Shown here one piece after another: positions 32,841 through 42,300 of a DNA stretch of 64,000 bases (positions are counted from its first letter, which is position 1; every line of letters starts with the position of its first letter). The notes under the pieces are model-generated. The model worked only from the letters and a program-made list of their open reading frames with translations. It did not search any database and was not told where the DNA came from. Source of the stretch: JBBRHQ01 sp963725315. Its GTDB lineage: Bacteria; Actinomycetota; Thermoleophilia; Solirubrobacterales; 70-9. Location: assembly GCA_963725315.1 (NCBI GenBank), contig CAVRYA010000004.1, positions 496,001-560,000 of the forward strand, given 5' to 3'. The position numbers and the translations under genes were made by a program.

Positions 32841-32845
32841 AACCA

Positions 32846-33814
32846 GTGGACCCGGCAATCATCCTCTTCGGACTCGGCGTCGGCATGCTCGTCGGCATGA
32901 CCGGCATGGGCGGTGGCTCGCTGATGACCCCGCTGTTGATCCTCGTCGTCGGCACCTCCCCGACCACCGCAATCGGCAGCGACATCGTCTACTCGGCGAT
33001 CACCAAGACGGTCGGCGGCTGGCGCCACCTGAAGATGAGGACGGTGAACACCGGAATGGTCTTCTGGCTCGCCGTCGGCAGCGTTCCTTCGGCCATCGCC
33101 GGAGTCTTCTTCATCTCCTTCCTCCGGGACCAGATCGGCGAGGACAAGCTCGACTCGCTGCTGTACGCGGTGCTCGGCGGCACCCTGCTGATGGTCGGGA
33201 TCATCACTCTCGCCAGGGCGCTGCTCCTCGCCAACCTGATCGACGAGCGCGACGACTTCGAGATGAAGCACCGCCACAAGGTTGCCGCGGTCGTCATCGG
33301 CGCGACCACGGGCTTCATCATCGGCATAACCTCGGCCGGCTCGGGCACGGTGATCGCGATCCTGCTGATCACCGTCTTCCGGCTCTCGCCCAGGCGGGTC
33401 GTGGGAACCGACATAGTCCACGCCGCCGTCCTTCTCTGGGCCGCCGGGATCGCCCACATGATCAGCGGCAACGTCGACTACGGCTTGGTCGCAAACATCC
33501 TCGTCGGGTCGGTGCCGGGAGTCGTAATCGGCTCCGCGCTCTCCGGCAGGGCACCGACGGCGTTCCTGCGGACGGCGCTTGGACTGGTCCTGGTCGGTTC
33601 GGGGATCGTCACGATCCAGAAGGGGGATCCCAACGTCTGGCCAATCGCGGCCGCCGTCGCCGGTCTCGGCCTGGGCCTGATCATCGCCGCGCCGCACTAC
33701 CTCAATCGCCGGCGTGACCGCAACGGCTCAGACGAGGACGACGGTCCTCCTCGCGTGGACGGCGCCCTGCCCCACGACCGCTCCGAGGACCTCACCCCCG
33801 AAGTCGTCGGCTGA
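32846..33814 (+). CDS. TauE/SafE family sulfite/sulfonate-type exporter
   Basis: A 322-residue membrane protein of the TauE/SafE (DUF81) family. It begins at GTG 32846 with IILFGLGVGMLVGMTGMGGG, the hallmark Gly-rich first helix, and repeats the pattern in the second half (VVIGATTGFIIGITSAGSGT). About eight TM helices. Between them PTTAIGSDIVYSAITKTVGG and RRVVGTDIVHAAVLLWAAGI are the conserved paired segments. The C-terminus is charged and cytoplasmic. Members export sulfite, sulfoacetate or related anions. An Rrf2-type regulator follows in the same direction, and a shared half-site suggests that it controls both genes. Confidence 0.88.
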   Translation: MDPAIILFGLGVGMLVGMTGMGGGSLMTPLLILVVGTSPTTAIGSDIVYSAITKTVGGWRHLKMRTVNTGMVFWLAVGSVPSAIAGVFFISFLRDQIGEDKLDSLLYAVLGGTLLMVGIITLARALLLANLIDERDDFEMKHRHKVAAVVIGATTGFIIGITSAGSGTVIAILLITVFRLSPRRVVGTDIVHAAVLLWAAGIAHMISGNVDYGLVANILVGSVPGVVIGSALSGRAPTAFLRTALGLVLVGSGIVTIQKGDPNVWPIAAAVAGLGLGLIIAAPHYLNRRRDRNGSDEDDGPPRVDGALPHDRSEDLTPEVVG

Positions 33815-33876
33815 GCGGCGGGCGGCAGCCTGGGCGATCGCGTTCGCCGGGGGCTCCAGGGAGCGGCCCGCTCCTT

Positions 33877-33898
33877 CCTGACTGGTTTACTTGCCTAT
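33877..33898 (+). promoter_or_regulatory. Leaderless-type promoter and possible autoregulatory half-site of Rrf2 gene
   Basis: TTTACT at 33886-33891 is seven bases before ATG 33899 and could act as a weak -10 for a leaderless mRNA. CCTGACT at 33877-33883, immediately upstream, repeats the half-site found in the palindrome before the exporter gene. Confidence 0.4.
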
Positions 33899-34357
33899 AT
33901 GCGTGTGACAGCGAAGGTCGACTACGCCGTCCGCGCCGCCGCCGAGCTCGCGGCGGCGGTGAACGAGGGCCCGGTCAAGGGCGAGAAGCTTGCCGACTCG
34001 CAGGACATCCCCCTGCAGTTCCTCGAGCACATCCTGCTCGAGCTCAAGCACGCCGGCATCGTCCGCGCCCGACGTGGCGCCAAGGGCGGCTACTGGCTGG
34101 CCCGGCCGGCCGACGACGTGACGATCGCCGACGTGGTCCGCGCGGTCGAGGGCCCGATCGCCAACGTACAGTCGGCGCCGCCGGAGTCGATCACCTACCG
34201 CGGCAACGCCGAGCACCTCCGGGACGTCTGGATCGCGGTGCGCGCCAACCTGCGCGCGGTGGTCGAGCAGGTGACCCTGGCCGACCTGGTCAGCGGCGAG
34301 ATGCCGCCGGTGGTCGAGCACCTGACCGAGTCCCCGGACTCCTGGGCGGCGCGCTGA
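33899..34357 (+). CDS. Rrf2-family transcriptional regulator
   Basis: A 152-residue regulator of the Rrf2 family. The winged HTH is clear: MRVTAKVDYAVRAAAELAAA, KLADSQDIPLQFLEHILLEL and AGIVRARRGAKGGYWLARPA, then TIADVVRAVEGP. It contains no cysteine, so unlike IscR or NsrR it cannot bind an Fe-S cluster, and is closer to CymR-type regulators of sulfur metabolism. It follows a TauE/SafE exporter, which suits a sulfur-related role. The start has no SD and a leaderless-type promoter. Confidence 0.9.
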   Translation: MRVTAKVDYAVRAAAELAAAVNEGPVKGEKLADSQDIPLQFLEHILLELKHAGIVRARRGAKGGYWLARPADDVTIADVVRAVEGPIANVQSAPPESITYRGNAEHLRDVWIAVRANLRAVVEQVTLADLVSGEMPPVVEHLTESPDSWAAR

Positions 34358-34363
34358 GCGCCC

Positions 34364-35773
34364 TCAATCGGCGGCGGGGACGCCGCCGGCGACGACGTTG
34401 ACGAAGTTCTCCAGGTGCCGGGTGGTCCAGCACTCGAAGGCGCCGTCGCAATAGGGCTCGTAGGCCGACATCACCGAGTCCCCGTAGTTCCAGTAGAGCC
34501 GCGGCTCGGGGTTGAGCCAGAACAGCCGCCCGGCGCGCTCGGAGATCCGGGCGAAGACCTTGGCGTGGGGCTCGCGGCCGTTGGTGCGGGCGTCGCCGAG
34601 CACGATCACGGTCGAGCGCGGGTCGAGCTCGGAGGCGATCTCGTCGAGGAACTCGAGCCAGACGCGGCCGTAGTCGGTGTAGCCCGAGACGTCGGCGACG
34701 CCGCCCTCGCTGGTGATCCGCGAGGAGATCTGGCGGAAGTCGCGCTCGTGCTCGAAGATCTCGGTGACCTCCGAGATGCGCTCGATGAAGACGAAGCTGC
34801 GCAGCTTGCGGAACGAGTCGTGCAGGGCGTGGAGGACGCTGAGGAAGAAGACGCTGGCCGAGGTGACCGAGGTCGAGACGTCGCAGAGCACGTAGATCTC
34901 GGGGCGCCGCGGGCGCTTCGGACGGTAGCGAAGGTGCAGCGGCACGCCGCCGGTCTCCAGCGAGGTCCGCATCGTCCGCCGCACGTCGACGACCCGGCCC
35001 TTGCGCCGACCGCGCTGCTCGTGCCCGAGGGTCGCCAGGCGGCGCTTCATCTGGGCGACCGCGCGGTGCACCGCCGCCAGGTCCTGTGCGGCGCTGGTCG
35101 GCAGGGTCCGGTCGAGCTCGGCCAGCGGCCGCGATGGTGGAAGCGTCTCGGTGCGCTCGATCAGCCCGCGCTCCAGCTCCCGCCGCAGGTGGCGCTCGAA
35201 GCGGGTCAGCTGCTCGCGCTCGATCACCGGCTGCTCGCCGCTGCCATCCTCGGCGGGCGGCTGGGTCCCGGCCGAGAGACCGAGGGTGCGGCGGATCCGC
35301 TGCACGTCGACCCCTACCACACCAGAGCCCTCGCCCTGGCGGCCGAAGGCGGCGATCGCCAATCTGGCCAGATCGCGCATCTCGCCGTCATTGCCCTCGA
35401 CGATCGCCTGGCGGATTGCCTCGCGCAACTCCTCCAGGTCGAGCCGCTCGCCCCCCTCGTGGCGCTGCCCCTGCTCCTTCAGCCCGCGCTCGATCGCCTC
35501 GGCTTCGGCACTGCGGAAGAAGTAGCGCTCGAACAGCAGCTCGAACAGCCGCCGGTCCTCCTGCGACTTGGCGATCGTCGCCGCCAGCGCCTCGCGGAAG
35601 TCCTCCTGCCTCCCCCAGGGAACCTCTTCCAGGGCGGCGAAGGCATCGAGGATCTCCGAGGTGCCCACCGCCACCCCCTCGCCGCGCAGCTCCTCGCAGA
35701 AGGCCAGCAGCTTGGCGGCCAGGCCCGGCGGACCGGCGTCGAGCTTGGGGCCGTATGGGGAGGGATCAGGCAT
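34364..35773 (-). CDS. CoxE-like von Willebrand factor A domain protein
   Basis: A 469-residue protein of the VWA-containing CoxE family. Residues 1-280 are helical and charged, with the conserved RRTMRTSLETGGVPLHLRYR just before the VWA domain. The VWA domain carries the MIDAS motif CDVSTSVTSAS, the distal Thr/Asp in SGYTDYGRVWLEF and VIVLGDARTNG. Such proteins work with MoxR ATPases to insert metals or mature large enzymes, as in CO dehydrogenase CoxD/CoxE. The MoxR gene lies 12 bp upstream in the same operon, but no CO dehydrogenase gene is in the window. Confidence 0.88.
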   Translation of the reverse strand: MPDPSPYGPKLDAGPPGLAAKLLAFCEELRGEGVAVGTSEILDAFAALEEVPWGRQEDFREALAATIAKSQEDRRLFELLFERYFFRSAEAEAIERGLKEQGQRHEGGERLDLEELREAIRQAIVEGNDGEMRDLARLAIAAFGRQGEGSGVVGVDVQRIRRTLGLSAGTQPPAEDGSGEQPVIEREQLTRFERHLRRELERGLIERTETLPPSRPLAELDRTLPTSAAQDLAAVHRAVAQMKRRLATLGHEQRGRRKGRVVDVRRTMRTSLETGGVPLHLRYRPKRPRRPEIYVLCDVSTSVTSASVFFLSVLHALHDSFRKLRSFVFIERISEVTEIFEHERDFRQISSRITSEGGVADVSGYTDYGRVWLEFLDEIASELDPRSTVIVLGDARTNGREPHAKVFARISERAGRLFWLNPEPRLYWNYGDSVMSAYEPYCDGAFECWTTRHLENFVNVVAGGVPAAD

Positions 35774-35785
35774 CCGGGCAGCGCA

Positions 35786-36694
<909 letters not shown>

Positions 36695-36703
36695 CGGCCA
36701 GCG

Positions 36704-36952
36704 ATGATAATTGGCCCGGTGCACTTCCTCGCCCCGCCGAGCGCCGAGCTGCTGCCCCACAGCTATGGCCCCTACGCGGCTCTGATGGTGGCCGGGTTCG
36801 CATTTGGGATCGCCGGGCACCTGACCCGCTCGCGCTGGCTGGTCGCCGTCGGGATCATCCTGATCTTTCTCGGAGCCTTCCTGTTCCCCCTGGCGCTCAA
36901 CCTGACGACCGAGAAACCGCCGCAAACGCTGGATTTTCCGCCGCGGCGATGA
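36704..36952 (+). CDS. Small two-TM membrane protein
   Basis: An 82-residue protein with two hydrophobic helices (YAALMVAGFAFGIAGHL and LVAVGIILIFLGAFLFPLAL) and a short charged tail. It begins at ATG 36704 and ends 12 bp before ppk2, suggesting an operon. No family is recognised. It is too small and simple to assign a role. Confidence 0.55.
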   Translation: MIIGPVHFLAPPSAELLPHSYGPYAALMVAGFAFGIAGHLTRSRWLVAVGIILIFLGAFLFPLALNLTTEKPPQTLDFPPRR

Positions 36953-36964
36953 GAGGATCAGCGG

Positions 36965-37732
36965 ATGGGAAGGCTCGAGCAGGTGGATCTGTCGCTGTCG
37001 CTGTCGCGCAAGGAGGAGCAGGCGGCGCTGGAGGAGGCGTGGGAGCGCCTCAGCCAGCTGAGGCTGATCCTCGGCGGCCTGATCGGCGACGGCGGGATCG
37101 GTCCGCCGGTCTGCGTCGTCTTCGAGGGCTGGGACGCCTCCGGCAAGGGCGGTTGCATCAAGCGGCTGCTCGCCCAGCTCGACCCTCGCCACGTCCGCGT
37201 CGTCCAGTTCGCCGCGCCGACCCCCGACGAGAAGCGCCACCACTTCCTCTGGCGCTTCTGGCCGATGCTCCCGGGCTGGGGCGGGATGGCGATCTTCGAC
37301 CGCTCCTGGTACGGGCGGGTGATGGTCGAGCGGGTCGAGGGGTTCGCGACCCGTGAGCAGTGGCTGCGCGCCTACGACGAGATCAACGCCTTCGAGCACA
37401 CCCTCGCCGACGAGGGGATGATCCTGGTCAAGTTCTGGCTGCACCTCTCCGAGGAGGAGCAGATGCGCCGCTTCGAGCGCCGCCAGAAGGACCCCCTGAA
37501 GATCTGGAAGCTGACCGACGAGGACTGGCGCAACCGCGACAAGCGGCCGCAGTACCTGGAGGCGGTCGAGGACATGCTCGCCCGCACCGACCAGCCCCAC
37601 GCGCCCTGGCACATCGTCGCCGCCGATTCCAAGCGCCACGCCCGGGTCGAGGTGATCAGGACCGTGATCGAGCGGATCGAGGAGGGGATGAGGAAGTGGG
37701 GCTTCGAGCCCCCTCCTCCGCCCTCGAGCTAG
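36965..37732 (+). CDS. ppk2: Polyphosphate kinase 2 family protein
   Basis: A 255-residue PPK2-family P-loop kinase, which transfers phosphate between polyphosphate and nucleotides. Walker A is FEGWDASGKGGCIKRLLAQL, the lid/Walker B region is MAIFDRSWYGRVMVERVEG, and the C-terminal KFWLHLSEEEQMRRFERRQ with WKLTDEDWRNRDKRPQYLEA is characteristic. Single-domain length fits class I or III PPK2, and the direction (AMP, ADP or GDP as acceptor) cannot be decided. SD-like GAGAGGA precedes ATG 36965. The 3' end overlaps the convergent membrane gene by 77 bp. Confidence 0.92.
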   Translation: MGRLEQVDLSLSLSRKEEQAALEEAWERLSQLRLILGGLIGDGGIGPPVCVVFEGWDASGKGGCIKRLLAQLDPRHVRVVQFAAPTPDEKRHHFLWRFWPMLPGWGGMAIFDRSWYGRVMVERVEGFATREQWLRAYDEINAFEHTLADEGMILVKFWLHLSEEEQMRRFERRQKDPLKIWKLTDEDWRNRDKRPQYLEAVEDMLARTDQPHAPWHIVAADSKRHARVEVIRTVIERIEEGMRKWGFEPPPPPSS

Positions 37733-38231
37733 CCGCCTCGGCCCGGCGGTGCAGCTCGTCGCGCCGGATCCGCAGCCCGGCCAGGGCCAGCACAACCGCC
37801 CCTCCCAGGGCGACGAAGATGCCGTAGCCGAGCCGGTAGTCGGTGGGGAAGTCGGCGAAGACCGCGGTCGGGCGGTCGAACATCAGGTAGCCGACGATCG
37901 CCGCGGACCAGATCCCGGCGGCGGCGAGCAGGGTGCCCTCGTGCAGCGGCAGAGGCGGCAGCCGGCCGCCGCCGACCCGCACCAGCAGAGTCAGCGCGGC
38001 GAGCAGGGTGATCACCAGCGCGGCCTCGGCGAAGCCGAAGCCGCCCAGCCCGCTCTTGCCGAGCCCGCCCGCGAATCGCAGCTCGTACCAGGGCAGGGGG
38101 AGGCTGGCCAGGCAGGCGATCGCGCCGAGAGCCGCCAGGCGCTCGAAGCGGCCGAGCCGCAGCAGCGATCCCAGCGGGCCGGGATGGTCAGTCGAGGGGC
38201 TCGCGGCCACCGTAACCCGAGTCGAGGTCAT
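37656..38231 (-). CDS. Four-TM membrane protein, unknown
   Basis: A protein of about 191 residues with four hydrophobic segments (LAALGAIACLASLPLPWYEL, AALVITLLAALTLLV, GTLLAAAGIWSAAIVGYLM and YGIFVALGGAVVLALAGLRI) and a basic, Ser/Arg-rich C-terminus. The start is uncertain: ATG 38231 overlaps the end of the DUF2203 gene by 44 bp, while GTG 38210 gives a 23-bp overlap. The C-terminal coding region overlaps convergent ppk2 by 77 bp, so the last 25 residues are constrained by both genes. No family recognised. Confidence 0.55.
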   Translation of the reverse strand: MTSTRVTVAASPSTDHPGPLGSLLRLGRFERLAALGAIACLASLPLPWYELRFAGGLGKSGLGGFGFAEAALVITLLAALTLLVRVGGGRLPPLPLHEGTLLAAAGIWSAAIVGYLMFDRPTAVFADFPTDYRLGYGIFVALGGAVVLALAGLRIRRDELHRRAEAASSRAEEGARSPTSSSPPRSARSRS

Positions 38232-38589
38232 GCCAGTGGTCGACCGCGTCCTCGTCGAGCTCCCAGCACAGATAGACCTCACGGCCGTCGATCAGGGCCG
38301 GGAAGTCGAGCAGGCCGCGGTCGATGTCGCGGACCACGATCCCCGATTCCTGCAGCGTGGCGAGGATCCGCCGCACCTCGAGGAAGGACTCGCCGACCTG
38401 GATCCCGGCCTCGCCTCCGCCGTTGCCGGGGGCCGCGTCGGCCAGCGCCTCGTGGGCCTCGGCGTCGGTGAGCAGGTCCTTGGCGTCGCGGAGCTTCTGC
38501 AGCAGCGGCCGCAGCTTCGGCAGTGCCGCATTCGCCTCCTCGCGGCTGAAGTGGCGCTCGTGGACCGGTGGCTCGCCCGGCTCGCTCAC
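38188..38589 (-). CDS. DUF2203 family protein
   Basis: A 133-residue protein matching DUF2203: RHFSREEANAALPKLRPLLQ near the start, a helical stretch with KDLLTDAEAHEALAD, then GIVVRDIDRGLLDFPALIDG, REVYLCWELDEDAVDHWHDL and GYGGREPLD at the end. The GTG start at 38589 overlaps the upstream EVE gene stop as GTGA. The family has no known function; the WHDLDxGxxGRxPL ending is its signature. Confidence 0.82.
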   Translation of the reverse strand: MSEPGEPPVHERHFSREEANAALPKLRPLLQKLRDAKDLLTDAEAHEALADAAPGNGGGEAGIQVGESFLEVRRILATLQESGIVVRDIDRGLLDFPALIDGREVYLCWELDEDAVDHWHDLDSGYGGREPLD

Positions 38590-39080
38590 CGGCCGGCCGC
38601 GGCGCGGGTCCGGTCGCCGCGCCCCGCTTGGGCCGCCCCGAGCCGCTCCCTGAGCAGGCGCGCGTCGTTCGGGCCGACGGTGCGCAGCTGCCCCTGGAAG
38701 GCGAGGTGCCAGTGCTCGGCCGGCCACTTGGAGGCGTGCTCGAGCTCGCCGACCAGCTCGACCGCCGGGACGAAGTCCTCCTCCGCGAGGATCAGCACCG
38801 GCTCGGCGTCGACCCGCCAGGGGTAGGGCTCCGGGTGGCGCTTCTTCCCCTGGGGCCAGATCGGCCTGCGGTCCTCGTAGACCTCGGAAGTGACCCGGGC
38901 GATGCCACCGAACTCCTTGACGCCGGTGACGTAGAAGACGATCTCATCGCCCGGCTCCATCTGCTCGGCCTGGTTTCGGCGCCGCTCCTTGAACCCGATC
39001 ACGTCGAAGCCGCGCTCGACGTTGATGCGGAAGTTCTCCAGCGAGCCGGTGAGGATCCAGGTCTTCTGCCCCTCGCTCAT
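38586..39080 (-). CDS. EVE (PUA-like) domain protein
   Basis: A 164-residue EVE-domain protein: WILTGSLENFRINVERGFDV, FKERRRNQAEQMEPGDEIVF, YVTGVKEFGGIARVTSEVYE and the C-terminal LRTVGPNDARLLRERL. EVE domains are PUA-like folds that bind modified nucleobases in DNA or RNA. It is upstream of and coupled to DUF2203. TAGAAT at 39096-39091 is a good -10, ten bases before the ATG, so the leader is at most a few bases. Three hairpin-bearing tandem repeats lie further upstream. Confidence 0.87.
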   Translation of the reverse strand: MSEGQKTWILTGSLENFRINVERGFDVIGFKERRRNQAEQMEPGDEIVFYVTGVKEFGGIARVTSEVYEDRRPIWPQGKKRHPEPYPWRVDAEPVLILAEEDFVPAVELVGELEHASKWPAEHWHLAFQGQLRTVGPNDARLLRERLGAAQAGRGDRTRAAAGR

Positions 39081-39109
39081 CGAGGTGCAAATTCTAGGGA
39101 GTCGTTCCT

Positions 39110-39300
39110 TGCCGGCGCGGTGTTAGCGCCGGCACAGGCATGTCAGGCGGCGAAAGCCGCCGCAAGTCATTCCCGAATTGCCGGCGCGGCTCGCATGACG
39201 CCGGCAGGCGCATGTCAGGCGGCGAAGCCGCCGCAAAAGTGTTCCTTGCCAGCGCGGTGTTAGCGCTGGCACAGGCATGTCAGGCGGCGAAGCCGCCGCA
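39110..39300. repeat. Three tandem repeats (about 57 bp each, 68-bp period) with two hairpins per unit
   Basis: Units begin at 39110, 39179 and 39247. Each has a first hairpin (TGCCGGCGC/GCGCCGGCA; in unit 3 TGCCAGCGC/GCGCTGGCA, a compensated change), then CAGGCATGTCA or GGCGCATGTCA, then a second hairpin GGCGGC-gaa(a)-GCCGCC and CGCAAG. The region separates the cyclase stop (39314) from the EVE gene start (39080), both on the minus strand, so it may end or process the long cyclase transcript. Confidence 0.75.
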
Positions 39301-39313
39301 AGTAACTCGTGCC

Positions 39314-42300
39314 TCAGGCGGCGGGGACGAGCTCGTGCGCCCGCGCCGCCATGTGCTCGATGCCGAGATCGATGCAACGGCGCTCGACCTGCTCGGCCGC
39401 GGCGCGGGCGGCCTCGGGATCGACCTCGGTCAGGCGGCGGGCCCGCAGCATCTCGGCCCGGGCGGCATCGATCGGCAGGCCGAGCTCCTCCCACGCCTCG
39501 CAGGCGGCCGCGAGGGCGACCGCGCCCTCTGCCGGGTCGGCCATCGTGGCGCCCGCCGCCTCGCCGGCGGCGGCGGCCCCGACCGGGTAGTGCAGGCGCT
39601 CCGCCAGGTGACCGGCCCCCTCGGCTGCCTCGAGCGCCTGCTCCGCGCGGCCCGCCTGAGCGAGGCAGATAGCCCGCTCGGCCGTCGCCTCCAGCGACTG
39701 GGCGACCAGACCCGCTCGCTCGCAAACATCGAGCGCACGTGAGAGCGTCAGCTCGGCATCGATGTAGTCGCCGCGGTCCCGCTGGATGGCCGCGAGCCAG
39801 CGCAGCGCCGAGAAGGCGACCTCCGAGCGGCCGACCTGCTCGGCCAGCTCATGGGCGCGGCGGCAGGAGCGCTCCGCCTGCTTCCACTCGCCCGCGCGCC
39901 AGCGCAGCGCCCCCCGCATCACGTAGGGGAAGCAGAGCTTCCCGGTCAGGCCCTCGCGCTCGGCCAGCCCGGCGCTGGCCTCGGTCTCCCGCTCGACCGC
40001 GTCCCACTCGGCGGCGTAGAGCGCCAGCTGGGCCAGCGCCGCATGGACCTCGACCTGGGAGGGGATGTCCCCGGCCTCGACCGCGAGGTCGAGGGCCTCC
40101 GAGTAGGCAGCCCCGGCGCCGCGGTAGTCGGCCTCTGAGACCTCGAGGTGGTAGCCGAGGGTGAGCAGGGCGCGGACCGCCTCGCGCTTGTCGGAGTCGC
40201 GGGCCAGCTCGACCGAGCGCTCGAGGTTCTCGCGGGCCTTCTCGAAGTCGCCGATCCGGCCGAAGACGCGGCCGAAGATGCCGTGGGCGCGGCTCGCGGC
40301 GGCCGCCTCGCCGAGCCGCTCAGCCAAGCGCAGCGCCTTCTCGGAGGCGTAGATCGCCAGCATGTTGTCGCCGGTGTGCATGTAGAGCGAGGCGGCCTCC
40401 TCGTAGAGCCGCACCAGCTCGATGCAGGGCGGCCCGTCCTTGAGCAGGTCTATGCCGCGCTGGTAATGCTCGATCGAAGCCTCGCGCTCCCCCTTGTCCC
40501 AGTGCGCCGCGCCGATCTTGCAGTGCAGGTCGCCGACCCGGGCGAGGTCCTCCTGGCGGCGGTGATAGGCGAGGCACTCCTCCCAGACCGAGATCGCCTC
40601 GTCGACCCGGCCGAGCCGCAGCGCGACGTCGCCCGTCTTCTCCCCGATCCGCGCCGAGGAGTCCTCGTCGATCACGCCCTCGAGGCTGCGCGCCGCGCGG
40701 TAGTGCGCGAGCGCCTCGCGGTTGGAGTAGAGAGCTGCCGCGGCGTCGCCGGCGGCCTCGGCGAACTGGAGCGCCGGCTCGCTGATCCGCCGCATCTCCT
40801 CTGCCTCGATCCCCGACTCGGCGCCCAGGGTCGCCGCCCGCCCGTAGTGCTCCGCGACGAGCGCCACGGCGCCTTCGCCGGCCTCCTCGACGCGCCCGGC
40901 GATCAGCTCGCCGACGGCGAAATGCTGGCGGCAGCGGCTCGCCTTCGGCAGCATCCCGTAGGCGACGTCGCGGATCAGCGCGTGCTTGAAGGCGTACTCG
41001 CGCTCGCCGGCAAGCCGGCTGCTCAGCCCTCCGATCACCAGCTCCTTCTGCTCGAGCGAGGCGAGCGCCGAGGAGACCTCGCGATCCTCCGCGCCGGAGG
41101 CCCGCAGCAGCACCCCCTCCCAGAAGTTCTGGCCGATCACCGAGGCGTACTGGAGCAGGCGGCGCTCGAAGGAGGGAAGCGAGTCGAGCCGGGCGGCGAG
41201 CACCGAGTGGACGCTGTCGGGGAGGGCCTCGGGGTCGGCGTCGGGCTCGTTCAGCCGGTTGACCATCTCCTCCGCGAACAGTGGGTTGCCGCCCGCCCGC
41301 TGGGCGACCCGGGTGACCAGCCCGGAGTCGCCGCCGTTGCCGTGGTAGAGCGAGCCGACGAGCTCCTCGGTCTCATCGGCCGAGAGCGGCTCGAGCGCGA
41401 CCGAGGTGGCGTTGCGCCGCCCGCCGCCCCAGTCGGGCCGGCGGTCGAGCAGCTCGTCGCGGGCCAGGCAGAGGATCAGCAGCGGCCCTCGCACCCAGCG
41501 GGCCAGGTGCTCGATCAGGTCGAGCATCCCCTCGTCCGCCCAGTGGATGTCCTCGATCGCCAGCAGCAGCGGCCGCTGCGCACACATCCTCTCGGTCAGG
41601 GTGCGGATCGAGGAGAACAGCGTCTCGCGCATCCGCTGGGGGTCCTCGGCGTCGGCGGCGCCCGAGCCCTCGGGCGCCTCGAGGCCGAGCACGACGGCGA
41701 TCGTCGCGGCGATCCGCTCCGCCTCCTCGTTCCCGGAGTCCTCGCCGAGCAGCGCCCGCACGCTGGAGCGCAGCTTCTCCCAGGCGGAGTCCGCCGGCTC
41801 GTCCCCGGCGATCCCGAACTGCGCCCGCAGCACCTCCGCCAGGGCCCAGTAGGAGATCCCCGAGCCGAACGGCGGACACTCCCCTACCTCGACCGCGGGC
41901 GCCGGGTCGAACTCGGCCGCCCGCTCGGTCAGCTCACGCAGGAGGCGCGACTTGCCGACCCCGGCCTGGCCGATCACGGTCACCAGGTGCGGCCGGCCCT
42001 CGCGCTCGAGCTGCTCGGTCAGCGAGAGCAGCAGCCGCAGCTCGTCGTCGCGGCCGATCAGCGGCGTCGCGGTCCGCGGCGCGGCCCTTTGGGTGAGGCG
42101 CTCCGCCAGCACCGCTCGCGCCTCCCAGGCCGCCACCGGCTGCGCCTTGCCCTTCAGAGTCAGCGGCTCAAGCTCGTCGTAGGCGACCACCTCGCGGCTG
42201 GCGCGGTAGGTGGTCTCGCCGACCGTGACCGAGCCCGGGCGGGCCGCGGCCTGCAGCCTGGCGGCGACGTTGACGGTGTCGCCGATCACCGTGTAGCCCT

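Larger units (their letters stand above)
32446..32845. other. 400-bp divergent intergenic region, repeat-rich, no gene
   Basis: It lies between the TPP riboswitch (minus) and the TauE/SafE gene (plus). It holds the imperfect inverted repeat at 32617-32729, short direct repeats (TCCTCTGCTC near 32479 and 32596; CCGGGGGCC near 32541 and 32572), and the promoter and structured leader of the exporter gene. The small open frames here have no protein-like composition. Confidence 0.55.

Noticed and set aside
39110..39300. CRISPR array
   Set aside because: Only three units, each with internal hairpins, no regular unique spacers and no cas genes.
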